A DNA stretch of 64,000 nucleotides from Georgenia daeguensis (GTDB lineage: Bacteria > Actinomycetota > Actinomycetes > Actinomycetales > Actinomycetaceae), in the NCBI RefSeq assembly GCF_039537705.1, contig NZ_BAABBA010000006.1, forward strand, positions 62,001-126,000, in the 5' to 3' direction. Shown piece after piece: positions 7,127 through 17,098 of the stretch. Both the position numbers and the translations under genes were made by a program. Under the pieces are notes generated by a model, which saw nothing but the letters and a program-made list of their open reading frames with translations, had not been told where the DNA came from and made no database searches. Position 1 is the stretch's first letter. Each line of letters starts with the position of its first letter.

Positions 7127-8113
7127 ATGCGCGCGTACCGGACGGGTGATTCCCGGCACCCCGATTCCGGCGCGAACCCGTACGCGGACCTCCTGGCCCA
7201 GGGACCGCCGAGCACCAGACCCAAGACCGACGGCGCTGCGCCGGGCGGAGCGCCGGCGGACGCAGCTTCGGGTGGAGCGCCGGCGGACGCAGCTTCGGGC
7301 GGAGCGCCGGCGGACGCAGCTTCGGGCGGAGCGCCGGCGGACGCAGCTTGGGGCGGAGCGCCGGCCGACGGCACTCCGGGCCGCACCACGGCGGCCGCCG
7401 CCGCCGACGTTGATGTGGTCACCGGGCGGCGCGGCTCGGCAGCCCGTTCCGGCGTCACCGTCACCGTGGTCCAGCCCGGAGGGCTCTCGGCGCGTCGACC
7501 ACGGCGACGGCCGGTCCCGCGGGCGGCGCTGGCCCGAGATCGCCGGCGCCCACCCCGGCCGCGGAGGAACTTCCGCCGGTTCTACAAGCTCGCCGCGTGG
7601 CTCGTGCTCGGGCTCGGCATCGGGGGTGCGTTCCTCGTGGGTGTGGCCGTCGACCGCCTGGGGGCGTGGGACCACGAGGTGCATCTTCAGGAGGAGACGG
7701 AGCTGACCTTCCCCGCGGTGCAGGAGCGTTGGATCTGGCTGCCCGAGGAGCGCATGGGCGACATCGTCTGCACGGCCACCGACGGAACCGGCGCCGACCT
7801 GCCGATGCGGCCCGCCCTGGGCTACGACCACGATGACTACGCCTCGGCCTTCCGCTTCCCCACGGGCGACGGCGACGTCACGCTCCGCTGCGAGGGTGCC
7901 CCCTCGCCCGCGACGTCGGGCTGGGCACCGAGCGGCATCGAGACGGTGCGGGTGGCCGAACCGGTGGACCGGGCGGCGGACCTGCCGTTCCTGCAGGCGA
8001 CCCTCGTGCTCACCATGGGCGGCTCGGCGCTCGGCGTCCTGGTCCTGGTCGGGACGCTCGTGACCCAGGTGGTCACGGCCGTGCGCGACGCCGTGGGGCG
8101 GCGGCAGCGCTGA
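7127..8113 (+). CDS. Membrane protein with repetitive N-terminal region, unknown function
   Basis: The 328-residue product has a disordered N-terminal third containing a nine-residue repeat (GGAPADAAS). An Arg-rich stretch follows (about 125-155). Two hydrophobic segments lie near residues 160-182 and 292-318. Between them is a folded extracytoplasmic region of roughly 110 residues with two cysteines (IVCTATDGTG and VTLRCEGAP) that could form a disulphide. No family is recognised. TAGGGT at 7115-7120 stands 6 nt before the ATG, so a leaderless transcript is likely. Both strands meet at a strong terminator after the gene. Confidence 0.8.
   Translation: MRAYRTGDSRHPDSGANPYADLLAQGPPSTRPKTDGAAPGGAPADAASGGAPADAASGGAPADAASGGAPADAAWGGAPADGTPGRTTAAAAADVDVVTGRRGSAARSGVTVTVVQPGGLSARRPRRRPVPRAALARDRRRPPRPRRNFRRFYKLAAWLVLGLGIGGAFLVGVAVDRLGAWDHEVHLQEETELTFPAVQERWIWLPEERMGDIVCTATDGTGADLPMRPALGYDHDDYASAFRFPTGDGDVTLRCEGAPSPATSGWAPSGIETVRVAEPVDRAADLPFLQATLVLTMGGSALGVLVLVGTLVTQVVTAVRDAVGRRQR
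7243..7374 (+). repeat. In-frame 27-bp coding repeat
   Basis: About four and a half copies of a 27-bp unit encode GGAPADAAS repeated head to tail. The DNA copies are nearly identical (one GGTGGAGCG and one CTTGGGGCG variant), which points to recent expansion. Confidence 0.92.
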
Positions 8114-8175
8114 CAGAGGGCCGGAGGCGCTGACCTCTCTCGCCGGAGACGCCTGGTCCCCGGGCCCGGACATGA

Positions 8176-8211
8176 CGCGACGCCGGACGGAAGGCTCCGT
8201 CCGGCGTCGCG
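8176..8211. terminator. Bidirectional terminator between membrane-protein gene and fprA
   Basis: Perfect 15-bp inverted repeat (GCGACGCCGGACGG arm, loop AAGGCT) midway between two convergent genes. The stability and symmetry suit both transcripts. Confidence 0.85.
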
Positions 8212-8230
8212 GCGTCAGGGGTCGAGGGCG

Positions 8231-9637
8231 TCACACGAGGGTGCCGTCGTGCTCCTCGCCGCGGCTGATCGCGGTCATGGTCTCGCGGTGGACCACCTTC
8301 ACCCGCTCGCGCGGCCCGTCGGCGAACTGCGCGCCGAGGGACTGCTCGTAGGCGTCGAGCAGCTCCCAGCCCTGCCAGGTCGTGTACCGCACGCCCGCCG
8401 CCTCGAGCGCGGCCAGCATCGCGTCGTGGCCGACCGCTGCCTCGTCCTCGGCACGCGCGCGCAGCAGCCCGGCCTCCGCGTCCTCGACCACGTGGCCGAT
8501 CGTCTGGCGGGCGTCGGACTTCGTCGAGCCGATGAGGCCCACCGGGCCGCGCTTGACCCAGCCGGTGGCGTAGACGCCAGGCAGGTACTCCCCGTCCTCG
8601 CCCAGGACGCGGCCCTCGATGTTCGGGATGACGCCGCGGATCTCGTCGAAGGGCAGCCCCGGGACCGGGGAGGAGAAGTAGCCGACGGCCCGGTAGACGG
8701 CCTGGACGGGCGTGTCGACCATCTCGCCGGTGCCGCGCGCGTTGCCGTCGCCGGTGAGCTCGGTGCGCTCGGTGCGAATGGCCTCGACCTTGCCGTTGCC
8801 GAGGATCTCGACGGGCCGGTGCAGGAAGTGCAGGTGGATCCGGCGGGAGGCCGTCAGGTCCTCCTTCTCCTTCAGCGTCCAGTCGATGAGGGTCTTGACC
8901 ACCTGCTTGGTCTGGTTGGAGGAGCGGATCGCCTCCTCGGAGCCCTCGTCGAACTGGAAGTCCTCGTCGTAGACGATGACGTCGACGTCGGGGACCTGGC
9001 CGAGCTCGCGCAGCTCCAGCGGCGTGAACTTCACCTGGGCGGGTCCGCGCCGGCCGAAGACGTGCACGTCCGTCACCGGGCTCTTGCGCAGCCCCTCCGC
9101 CACGTTCGCCGGGATCTCGGTGGGCATGAGGTCCTCGACATGCTTGGCGAGCATGCGGGCGACGTCGAGGGCGACGTTCCCGACGCCGACGACGGCGACC
9201 TCCTTGGCCTCCAGGGGCCAGGTGCGCGGGACGTCCGGGTGGCCGTCGTACCAGGAGACGAACTCCGAGGCGCCGTAGCTGCCGGGCAGGTCCACGCCGG
9301 GGATGTCCAGCGGGGCGTCCCGGTCGGACCCGGTGGAGAAGATGACGGCGTCGTAGTGCTGCTGGAGCTCCTCGAGCGAGACGTCCGTGCCGACCTCGAC
9401 GTTGCCGATCAGCCGGATGTCCCCGCGCTGGAGGATCTTGTAGAGCGCGACGATGATCTGCTTGATCCGCGGGTGGTCCGGCGCGACGCCGTAGCGCACG
9501 AGGCCGAAAGGTGCGGGGAGACGCTCGAAGAGGTCGATGCTGACCTCCAGGCCGGACTTCGACAGGATGTCGGCCGCGTAGATGCCGGCCGGGCCGGCGC
9601 CCACGATTGCCACGCTCAACGGGCGGGAGCTGGTCAC
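8231..9637 (-). CDS. fprA: Ferredoxin/adrenodoxin-type NADPH reductase (FprA-like)
   Basis: The 468-residue flavoprotein begins with the FAD Rossmann motif VAIVGAGPAGIYAAD. It continues with PFGLVRYGVAPDHP, the family signature, and a second nucleotide motif VAVVGVGNVALDVARML for NADPH. The late motif YATGWVKRGPVGLIGSTKSDA is typical of adrenodoxin reductases. It should pass electrons from NADPH to ferredoxin or similar iron-sulfur carriers. The C-terminal region (HDAMLAALEAAGVRYTTWQG) matches full-length actinobacterial FprA, so the protein looks intact. It diverges from rarD and shares a 215-bp promoter region with it. Confidence 0.94.
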   Translation of the reverse strand: MTSSRPLSVAIVGAGPAGIYAADILSKSGLEVSIDLFERLPAPFGLVRYGVAPDHPRIKQIIVALYKILQRGDIRLIGNVEVGTDVSLEELQQHYDAVIFSTGSDRDAPLDIPGVDLPGSYGASEFVSWYDGHPDVPRTWPLEAKEVAVVGVGNVALDVARMLAKHVEDLMPTEIPANVAEGLRKSPVTDVHVFGRRGPAQVKFTPLELRELGQVPDVDVIVYDEDFQFDEGSEEAIRSSNQTKQVVKTLIDWTLKEKEDLTASRRIHLHFLHRPVEILGNGKVEAIRTERTELTGDGNARGTGEMVDTPVQAVYRAVGYFSSPVPGLPFDEIRGVIPNIEGRVLGEDGEYLPGVYATGWVKRGPVGLIGSTKSDARQTIGHVVEDAEAGLLRARAEDEAAVGHDAMLAALEAAGVRYTTWQGWELLDAYEQSLGAQFADGPRERVKVVHRETMTAISRGEEHDGTLV

Positions 9638-9852
9638 GGGTACCTCTCGTCGGGGATGTCGGGCCGCCCGAGCGCGCGGGCGCGCGCGTCCAGGGCGGAG
9701 TTGTCCGCCGTCCAGTGTATGGGCAGCGCGCCGCCCGGGACGGCGCCGGGACGTAGATCACACCGGCGCCCGACCGGAACGACGACGAGGGCTTGCCAGC
9801 GTCGACGACAAGAGTTTCCTGGCGGTGCGGGCGCCGTGCGAGAGTGCGCAGC

Positions 9853-10797
9853 GTGACCGCCGTCCCGTCCCCCATGCCCGGCGCCGGCGCCGGCGAGCCC
9901 CAGCTGGACCGGAAGGGGCTCGCGCTCGGCCTCGGCGCGTACCTGCTGTGGGGAGCGTTCCCGCTGTTCTTCCGCCTGCTCGAGCCAGCCGCGGCGGTCG
10001 AGATCGTCGCGCACCGGGCGGCCTGGTCCCTCGGCTTCTGCCTGCTGGCGATGGCACTGACCCGCTCGCTGCGCTCGGTCCTCCCGGCCCTGCGCGACCG
10101 GCGGACCCTGGCGACCATCGCCGTCGCCGCCGTCCTCGTCGCCGTCAACTGGCTCATCTACGTCTACGGCGTGAACTCCGGACGGACGGTCGACGCCGCG
10201 CTCGGCTACTTCATCAACCCGCTCACCACAGTGGTGCTGGCCGTGGTCGTGCTCGGCGAGCGGCTGCGCGCAGCGCAGTGGGCTGCGTGCGGCATCGGGG
10301 CGGCGGCCGTGGTGGTCATCGCCGTCGGGTACGGGCAGCTGCCGTGGATCGCGCTGTCCCTGGCCGCCTCGTTCGGTTTGTACGGCCTCGCGAAGAACAG
10401 GGTCGGGCGCACGGTCGGCGCCCTGCCGGGCCTCGCGGTCGAGACCGCCGTGCTGTTCCCCGTCGCCCTCGCGTACCTGGGGTGGCTCGCCGCCACCGGT
10501 GAGGGCACGTTCGGCGACGACGCCGCCCACAGCGCCCTCCTGGCCGCCTCCGGGCCGCTCACCGCGGTGCCGCTGCTGCTCTTCGGCGCCGCCGCGCGCC
10601 TCCTGCCGCTGAGCGTGGTGGGGATGCTGCAGTACGTCACGCCGGTGCTGCAGCTGGCCGTCGGCGTGCTGATCTTCCACGAGCCGATGCCGCCGGAGCG
10701 GTGGGCCGGGTTCGTGCTGGTGTGGGTGGCGATCACCGTCCTCACGGTGGACGGCTTCCGTCACCGGCCCCCGCGCGTCCGCCGGCGCCGGGCCTGA
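9853..10797 (+). CDS. rarD: EamA/RarD family transporter
   Basis: A 314-residue polytopic membrane protein with about ten hydrophobic helices. The opening GLALGLGAYLLWGAFPLFFR is followed by HRAAWS, NWLIYVYGVNSGRTVDAALG and YFINPLTTVVLAV, all characteristic of RarD. The family is in the drug/metabolite transporter superfamily, and the substrate is unknown. GTG 9853 is taken as start because the 20 residues encoded upstream are Arg-rich and unlike RarD N-termini. It converges on the prenyl synthase gene across an 87-bp GC-rich interval. Confidence 0.9.
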   Translation: MTAVPSPMPGAGAGEPQLDRKGLALGLGAYLLWGAFPLFFRLLEPAAAVEIVAHRAAWSLGFCLLAMALTRSLRSVLPALRDRRTLATIAVAAVLVAVNWLIYVYGVNSGRTVDAALGYFINPLTTVVLAVVVLGERLRAAQWAACGIGAAAVVVIAVGYGQLPWIALSLAASFGLYGLAKNRVGRTVGALPGLAVETAVLFPVALAYLGWLAATGEGTFGDDAAHSALLAASGPLTAVPLLLFGAAARLLPLSVVGMLQYVTPVLQLAVGVLIFHEPMPPERWAGFVLVWVAITVLTVDGFRHRPPRVRRRRA

Positions 10798-10884
10798 CGA
10801 CGGCCGAGCGCGGACAGCCGCCCGACGGGCCCGGCCGGGCCGGGCGGCGGGCCGTTGCCCGGTCGACGGCCAGCCCGTCAGGGC

Positions 10885-11910
10885 TCAGGCCAGGCGGTCG
10901 ACGAGCAGCCCGGCGAAGGCGCCGAGCGCGTCCTTGACCGGGGAGGCCGGCAGCGGCTCGAGCTCCGCGACGGCGTCGTGCGCCCACTGCTCCGCGAGCT
11001 CACGGGCCTGGGCCACCACCTCGTGGTGACGCAGGTCGGCGACCACGGCGCGCAGGGCGTCGTCGGAGGCGAGCTGCTCGGCGCCGAGGCGCTCCAGCAC
11101 CGCGGCGCCACGCTCGTCGAGGGTGCCGGCGGCGAGGCGCTCGCGCAGCAGCAGCACCGGCATCGTGTCGACGCCCTCGCGCAGGTCCGTGCCCGGGGTC
11201 TTGCCGGTGGTGGCGGCGTCGGCCGAGAGGTCGATGACGTCGTCGGCGAGCTGGAAGGCCACGCCGACCTTCTCGCCGTACCGGGTGAGCACCTCGGCCA
11301 CCTCGGGGTCGGCACCGGAGAACACCGCGCCGTAGCGCGCCGCCGTCGCGATGAGGGAGCCCGTCTTGTCGGCGAGCACCTGGATGTAGTGCTCCACCGG
11401 GTCCTGGCCCTCGGCCGGCCCGAACGTCTCGTGCAGCTGGCCGAGGCACAGCCGCTCGTAGGTCTCGGCGTGCACTCGCACGGCCTCGGTGCCGAGCGAG
11501 GCGACCAGGAGCGACGCTCGTGCGAGGAGCAGGTCCCCGGTGAGGATCGCGACCGAGTTGCCCCAGACCTCGTGGGCCGCCGGCGCCCCGCGCCGCATGG
11601 GCGCCGAGTCCATGACGTCGTCGTGGTACAGCGTGGCGAGGTGGGTGAGCTCGACGGTGACGGCGGCGTCGCGCACGGCGTCGTTCGCGCCCTCCCCCAG
11701 CTCCGACGCCAGCAGGGTCAGCAGCGGCCGCAGCCGCTTGCCGCCCGCCGCGGCCAGGTGGGAGGCGGGCGGGTCGACGAGCCGGTCGCCGCCGACGACG
11801 GCGCGGGCCAGCCGCGCCTCGACGTCGGCCAGCTCGGGCAGGAGGCGTGCCTCGAGCTCGGGGTCGCCGAGCGGCAGCATGGAGGTGCTCACGGGAGGAA
11901 CCGTACTCAT
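10885..11910 (-). CDS. Long-chain polyprenyl diphosphate synthase
   Basis: The 341-residue all-helical protein has both Asp-rich motifs, DDVMD in LYHDDVMDSAPMRRG and DDVID in LADDVIDLSAD, plus GGKRLRPLL. The residue five positions before the first motif is Ala, which permits a long product in this family. It is therefore the likely source of the menaquinone side chain, made from FPP/GGPP and IPP, and fits its place beside the nuo and men genes. The ATG overlaps the nuoN stop (ATGA), so it is the last gene of the complex I transcript. Chain length cannot be fixed from sequence. Confidence 0.92.
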   Translation of the reverse strand: MSTVPPVSTSMLPLGDPELEARLLPELADVEARLARAVVGGDRLVDPPASHLAAAGGKRLRPLLTLLASELGEGANDAVRDAAVTVELTHLATLYHDDVMDSAPMRRGAPAAHEVWGNSVAILTGDLLLARASLLVASLGTEAVRVHAETYERLCLGQLHETFGPAEGQDPVEHYIQVLADKTGSLIATAARYGAVFSGADPEVAEVLTRYGEKVGVAFQLADDVIDLSADAATTGKTPGTDLREGVDTMPVLLLRERLAAGTLDERGAAVLERLGAEQLASDDALRAVVADLRHHEVVAQARELAEQWAHDAVAELEPLPASPVKDALGAFAGLLVDRLA

Positions 11911-13472
11911 GGGAGGAACGTGCTTGCCTGCTCGGCCAGATTCAGGACAGGACCGGGCAGGACGCCCAGGAGCACGGTGCCCAGCGCGCACACCGCCACG
12001 GCCACCGTCGTGAGGCCCTCGGAGGAGACGACGGCGACCGTCTCGCCGTCGGGCTCCGTGAAGAACATCAGCACGACGAGGCGCACGTAGAAGAACGCCG
12101 TCGCCGCCGAGGCCAGCACCGCGAGGACCACGAGCACCGTCTGGCCGCCGTCGACACCTGCCGTGAAGACGGCGAACTTGCCCATGAACCCGGCGGTGAG
12201 CGGGATGCCGGCGAAGGACAGCAGGAACAGGGTCATCGCGACGGCGGCGACCGGGTTGCGGCGCCCCAGCCCGGCCCACTGGGACAGGTGCGTGGCCTCG
12301 CCGGTGACGTTGCCCGCCGTGTCGCGCTCACGCACGAGCGTCACGAGGGCGAAGGCGCCGACCGTGGCCAGGCCGTAGGCCAGCAGGTAGAACAGCACCG
12401 CGCCGATGCCCATGCGCTCCAGCGCCACGACGCCGATGAGGACGAAGCCGGCGTGGGCGATCGAGGAGTAGGCGAGCATGCGCTTGACGTCCGTCTGCAC
12501 GATGCCGACCACCGTGCCGACCAGCATGGTCAGGATGATGACGACCCAGAAGAACGGCGTGAGGTCCCACGACATGTCCGGCAGGACGACGTAGACGAAC
12601 CGGAGCAGCGCGGCGAACGCGGCCAGCTTGGTGGCGGCCGCCATGAACCCCGTGATCGGCGTCGGCGCGCCGGTGTAGACGTCGGGGGTCCAGGCGTGGA
12701 ACGGCGCCGCGCCGACCTTGAAGAGGAGGCCGACGACGACCATGATCGAGCCCGCCAGCAGCAGCCCGTCCATGCCGACGGTGACCGGGACGGCCTGCGC
12801 CAGCCCCGAGAAGCGCACCGTGCCGGAGTACCCGTACAGCAGCGCGATCCCGAAGATCACGAACGCCGAGGCGAAGGCGCCGAGCAGGAAGTACTTCAGG
12901 GACGCCTCCTGGGAGAGGAGGCGACGGCGCCGCGCCAGCCCCGAGAGCACGTACAGCGGGAGCGAGAGCACCTCGAGCGCGATGAACAGCGTCAGCAGGT
13001 CACCCGCCTGGGCGAAGACGAACATGCCCGACAGGGCGAAGATCGTCAGGGGGAAGACCTCGGTCTGCGCCAGCCCGGAGCGGGTGGCGTCGGCCTCGTC
13101 CACGGAGCCGGGGCGCGCGGCGGCCTGCGCCACGAACGCCCCCTCGCCGGACTCGGTGCGGTCGGCGATGACGAGCAGGCCGATCAGGCCGAGAAGGGCG
13201 AGCACCGCCTGCGCGGCGAGCGCGGGGCCGTCCTCGATCACGGAGCCGCCGAGGATCTCGCGCGGTCCGCTCTCGCCGACGACGGTCCAGCGCCAGACGA
13301 CGGCCACGAGCGCCCCCGCGGTGGCGAGCAGGCCGAGCACCAGCTGGACGGCGCGCCGGCTGGCGCGGGGGGCGAAGGCCTCGACGAGCACGCCCAGGAC
13401 GGCGGCACCCGCGAGGATCAGGGTCGGGGTGAGCGCGGCCCAGTCGATTTCCGGGGCGACGAACGTGTTCAC
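11907..13472 (-). CDS. nuoN: NADH-quinone oxidoreductase subunit N
   Basis: A 521-residue antiporter-like membrane subunit of complex I. The central glutamate lies in LFIALEVLSLPLYVLSG, and the region KVGAAPFHAWTPDVYTGAPT is the conserved loop with its lysine. It is one of three proton-translocating subunits. The GTG start overlaps the nuoM stop (GTGA), so a longer in-frame ORF reaching 13649 is rejected. A hydrophilic insert of about 45 residues (ESGEGAFVAQAAARPGSVDE) follows the first few helices. Confidence 0.97.
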   Translation of the reverse strand: MNTFVAPEIDWAALTPTLILAGAAVLGVLVEAFAPRASRRAVQLVLGLLATAGALVAVVWRWTVVGESGPREILGGSVIEDGPALAAQAVLALLGLIGLLVIADRTESGEGAFVAQAAARPGSVDEADATRSGLAQTEVFPLTIFALSGMFVFAQAGDLLTLFIALEVLSLPLYVLSGLARRRRLLSQEASLKYFLLGAFASAFVIFGIALLYGYSGTVRFSGLAQAVPVTVGMDGLLLAGSIMVVVGLLFKVGAAPFHAWTPDVYTGAPTPITGFMAAATKLAAFAALLRFVYVVLPDMSWDLTPFFWVVIILTMLVGTVVGIVQTDVKRMLAYSSIAHAGFVLIGVVALERMGIGAVLFYLLAYGLATVGAFALVTLVRERDTAGNVTGEATHLSQWAGLGRRNPVAAVAMTLFLLSFAGIPLTAGFMGKFAVFTAGVDGGQTVLVVLAVLASAATAFFYVRLVVLMFFTEPDGETVAVVSSEGLTTVAVAVCALGTVLLGVLPGPVLNLAEQASTFLP

Positions 13473-15055
13473 TTGCTGCTCCCCTCCTCCACGGCGGCAC
13501 CCGCCGGGAGGTTGCCGCCGTCGGCGGTGTCGATCGAGCTGGGCTGGGTGATGGCGAGGTCGGCCGCCACCGGGGTGACGGCGTCGATCACCGGGGCCGG
13601 GTAGAACCCGAGGAAGAGCATCGCGGCGACGAGCGGCGCGACCACCCACTTCTCGCGGGCGCCGAGGTCAGGCATGCGCAGCAGGACGTCGCGCGTCGGC
13701 CCGGTGAAGATGCGCTGGTAGGGCAGCAGCACGTACACGGCCGCGATGATCACGCCGAGCACCGCGACGACGCCGGCGACCACGGAGACACGGTAGGTGC
13801 CGAGCAGCACGAGGTACTCGGGCACGAACCCGCTCAGGCCGGGCAGCGCGATGGACGCCAGGCCGGAGACCAGCCACGCGCCGGCGATCAGGGGCACGAC
13901 CCGCTGCATGCCGCCGTAGGCGGGGATCTCCTGCGTGCCGCCGCGCTGGGTGAGGAACCCGGAGACGAGGAAGAGCGCGGCCGTGGAGACGCCGTGGGCG
14001 ACCATGTAGACCATCGCACCGGTCAGGGCGACCTGGTCGCGCACGAAGATGCCCAGCACGATGAAGCCGAAGTGGCTCACCGAGGTGAACGCGATCAGGC
14101 GCATGATGTCGCGCTGGCCCACGGCGAGCAGCCCGCCGTAGATGATCGAGATCAGCGCCAGGGCGATGATCACCGGGGCCGCCCACTGCGACGCCTCCGG
14201 GAAGAGGGGCAGGCACAGGGCGATCATCCCGAAGGTGCCGACCTTGTCCAGCACGCCGACCAGCAGCACCGAGGTGCCGGGCGGGGCCTGCTGGGTGGTG
14301 TCCGGCAGCCAGGTGTGCACCGGCCACATGGGGGCCTTGATCGCGAAGGCGATGAAGAAGGAGAGGAAGAGGAGCCGCTCGCCCCACGCGGTGGTCTCGA
14401 CGTTGCCGATGAGGTTGTCGAGCAGGAAGCCCTGCTCCCCGCCGGGGCCGACCAGGTACAGCGCGACGACGCCGACGAGCATGATCAGCCCGCCCGCGAG
14501 GGAGTAGAGCAGGAACTTCAGCGCGGCGGTACGCCGGCGCGGGCCGCCGTAGTTGCCGACGAGGAAGTACACCGGGATGAGCATGGCCTCGAACAGGACG
14601 TAGAAGAGGAACACGTCCCGGGCGGCGAAGACCGCCACCATGAGCGCCTCGAGCGCGAGCACCAGGGCGACGAAGCCCATCTGCCGGCGCTCGAGGACGG
14701 CGCCCTCGGGCACGACCTCCTGCTCGCGCCAGGCGGCGGCGAGCACGAGCGGCACCAGGAAGACCGCCAGCAGCACCATCGCCAGGCCGAGGCCGTTGAC
14801 GCCGACGGCGTAGGAGACGCCGAGCTGCGGGATCCAGGAGACGAGCTCGGTGAGCTGCACCTCCCCGGCCGAGGCGAAGTCGAACTGGGTGGTCATGGCG
14901 ACCGCGCCCAGCAGCACCAGCAGGGAGACCGCGAGCCCGAAGGGGCGCGCGACCTTGTGCAGCGGCCGGACGAGCCACAGCAGCGCGGCGGCCACGAGCG
15001 GCACCACGATCAGCAGGGTCAGCCAGGGCAGGGCTGCCTCGTTCATCGCATTCAT
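13469..15055 (-). CDS. nuoM: NADH-quinone oxidoreductase subunit M
   Basis: A 528-residue antiporter-like subunit. It has the key glutamate in LFYVLFEAMLIPVYFLVG, the KAPMWPVHTWLPD loop with its lysine, and DIMRLIAFTSVSHFGF further on. It begins at ATG 15055, 26 nt after the nuoL stop. It forms the middle pump module between NuoL and NuoN. A soluble C-terminal tail of about 35 residues ends in the overlap with nuoN. Confidence 0.98.
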   Translation of the reverse strand: MNAMNEAALPWLTLLIVVPLVAAALLWLVRPLHKVARPFGLAVSLLVLLGAVAMTTQFDFASAGEVQLTELVSWIPQLGVSYAVGVNGLGLAMVLLAVFLVPLVLAAAWREQEVVPEGAVLERRQMGFVALVLALEALMVAVFAARDVFLFYVLFEAMLIPVYFLVGNYGGPRRRTAALKFLLYSLAGGLIMLVGVVALYLVGPGGEQGFLLDNLIGNVETTAWGERLLFLSFFIAFAIKAPMWPVHTWLPDTTQQAPPGTSVLLVGVLDKVGTFGMIALCLPLFPEASQWAAPVIIALALISIIYGGLLAVGQRDIMRLIAFTSVSHFGFIVLGIFVRDQVALTGAMVYMVAHGVSTAALFLVSGFLTQRGGTQEIPAYGGMQRVVPLIAGAWLVSGLASIALPGLSGFVPEYLVLLGTYRVSVVAGVVAVLGVIIAAVYVLLPYQRIFTGPTRDVLLRMPDLGAREKWVVAPLVAAMLFLGFYPAPVIDAVTPVAADLAITQPSSIDTADGGNLPAGAAVEEGSSK

Positions 15056-15081
15056 GTCTTTCCTCTACCTCTTCCCAGATC

Positions 15082-17085
15082 TCAGACGCGCGAGGCGAGG
15101 ACGACGACCAGGGCGAGCACGACTCCGCCGAGCATCATCCCGGCGTAGGAACGGACGTAGCCGTTCTGGGCCCGGCGCACCACGCCGCCCAGACCGGAGG
15201 TGCCGCGGGCGATCCCCATGACCGCGCCGTCGACCGCCGTGGAGTCCGCGTAGACCAGGGACCTGGTCAGGTACTGGGACGGGCGCATGAAGACGCCCTC
15301 GTTCACGGAGTCCTGGTACAGGTCCTGCCGGGCGGCGCGGGTCAGCGCCGAGCCGGCGGGGGCGACCACGGGCACGGGCCGGGCGCCGTACATGCGCCAG
15401 GCGATGAGCGCCCCGGCCAGCACCAGGACGATGGTGGCGACCATGATCACCGGCACCGGCAGCACCGGCTCGTGGTGCTCGACGTGGCCGGTGACCGGCT
15501 CGAGCCAGGTGACGAAGCCGCCGCCGAGGTTCATCAGGAACCCCAGCGCCACAGAGCCGACGGCGAGCACGATCATGGGGACGGTCATCAGGGCCGGCGA
15601 CTCGTGGGGGTGCTGCTCGGCACCCTCCTCCGCCGTCGTCCACCGCTTCTCCCCGTGGAAGACCATGAAGAACAGCCGCGACATGTAGAACGCGGTGATC
15701 CCCGCGCCCAGGAGCGCGACGGTGCCGAACACCCAGGGCTGCCAGCCCTCGCCCACGAACGCGGACTCGATGATCTTGTCCTTGCTCCAGAAGCCGGAGA
15801 GGCCGGGGAAGCCGATGATCGCGAGCCAACCCATCATCATCGTGATCCACGTGATCTTCATGTGCTTGCTCAGGCCGCCGAACCGACGCATGTCGACCTG
15901 GTCGCCCATGCCGTGCATGACGGAGCCGGCGCCGAGGAAGAGCCCGGCCTTGAAGAAGCCGTGGGTGACGAGGTGGAAGATGGCGAAGGCGTAGCCGACC
16001 GGGCCGAGACCCGCACCGAGCATCATGTAGCCGATCTGGGACATGGTGGAGGCGGCGAGCACCTTCTTCATGTCGTCCTTCGCGGAGCCGACGATGGCAC
16101 CGAAGAGCAGCGTGACGGCGCCGACGATCGCGACGACGAGCAGCGCCGACGGGGCGCCGTTGAGGATCGGCCCGGAGCGCACCATGAGGTAGACGCCCGC
16201 GGTGACCATCGTGGCGGCGTGGATGAGCGCGGAGACCGGCGTCGGGCCCGCCATGGCGTCACCCAGCCAGGCCTGCAGCGGGAACTGCGCCGACTTGCCG
16301 CACGCGGCCAGCAGCAGCATGAGCCCGATAGCGGTGAGCACGCCCTCGTTGGCGCCCGCGGCGGCGGGGAGCACCGTGGCGAAGTCGACGGCGCCGAAGC
16401 CGGCGAACATCGTCATCATCGCCAGCAGCAGCCCGACGTCGCCGACGCGGTTCATGATGAACGCCTTCTTGGCGGCGACGGCGTAGTCGAGGTTGTGGTT
16501 CCAGAAGCCGATGAGCAGGTAGGACGCCAGGCCCACGCCCTCCCAGCCGACGAAGAGCAGCGCGTAGCTGTCGGCCAGGACGAGGAGCAGCATCGTCGCG
16601 ACGAACAGGTTGAGGTAGGCGAAGAAGCGCCGCCGGTCCGTGTCGTGCTCCATGTAGGCCACGGAGTAGACGTGGATGAGCGAGCCGACGAACGTCACGA
16701 GCATCACGAAGGTCATCGACAGCGGGTCCAGGCGCAGCCCGGCCTCGACGCTCAGGTCGCCGGCGGGGAGCCAGGTGAACAGGCGCTGGTCGATCACCCG
16801 CTGCTCGGCGGGCAGCCCGAGCAGCTGCAGCAGGATCGCCAGGCCGACGGCGAAGGACGCCACCGGGGCGAGCACGCCGAGCCAGTGGCCCCAGCGGTCG
16901 GAGCGGCGGCCGAGCACGAGGAGGACGCCGGCGGAGACCAGCGGCAGGACGACCATGAGCCAGGCGAGGCTGGCAGCCCCGGTCGGGGCGGCGCCCGCCG
17001 CGCCGGTGGCCGCGGGCAGCGCGCCCGGGAGGGCCGCTGTCACCGCCGAGGGCAGGGAGGTGGACACGGTTGCAGAACCCAGCAT
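15082..17085 (-). CDS. nuoL: NADH-quinone oxidoreductase subunit L
   Basis: The 667-residue distal pump subunit. It shows LLFVGWEGVGLASYLLIGFW with the conserved glutamate, SAQFPLQAWLGDAMAGPTPV, and the long C-terminal region that makes the lateral helix, ending in a final membrane segment. An Ala/Gly-rich stretch precedes the first helix. It starts 13 nt after nuoK on the minus strand. Confidence 0.98.
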   Translation of the reverse strand: MLGSATVSTSLPSAVTAALPGALPAATGAAGAAPTGAASLAWLMVVLPLVSAGVLLVLGRRSDRWGHWLGVLAPVASFAVGLAILLQLLGLPAEQRVIDQRLFTWLPAGDLSVEAGLRLDPLSMTFVMLVTFVGSLIHVYSVAYMEHDTDRRRFFAYLNLFVATMLLLVLADSYALLFVGWEGVGLASYLLIGFWNHNLDYAVAAKKAFIMNRVGDVGLLLAMMTMFAGFGAVDFATVLPAAAGANEGVLTAIGLMLLLAACGKSAQFPLQAWLGDAMAGPTPVSALIHAATMVTAGVYLMVRSGPILNGAPSALLVVAIVGAVTLLFGAIVGSAKDDMKKVLAASTMSQIGYMMLGAGLGPVGYAFAIFHLVTHGFFKAGLFLGAGSVMHGMGDQVDMRRFGGLSKHMKITWITMMMGWLAIIGFPGLSGFWSKDKIIESAFVGEGWQPWVFGTVALLGAGITAFYMSRLFFMVFHGEKRWTTAEEGAEQHPHESPALMTVPMIVLAVGSVALGFLMNLGGGFVTWLEPVTGHVEHHEPVLPVPVIMVATIVLVLAGALIAWRMYGARPVPVVAPAGSALTRAARQDLYQDSVNEGVFMRPSQYLTRSLVYADSTAVDGAVMGIARGTSGLGGVVRRAQNGYVRSYAGMMLGGVVLALVVVLASRV

Positions 17086-17098
17086 GCGCCGGCCCCCG

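Noticed and set aside
11847..13604. 585-residue plus-strand frame antisense to nuoN
   Set aside because: Its product is Arg/Gly/Glu/His-rich without any fold pattern. It is the GC-rich shadow of nuoN, which has unmistakable motifs.
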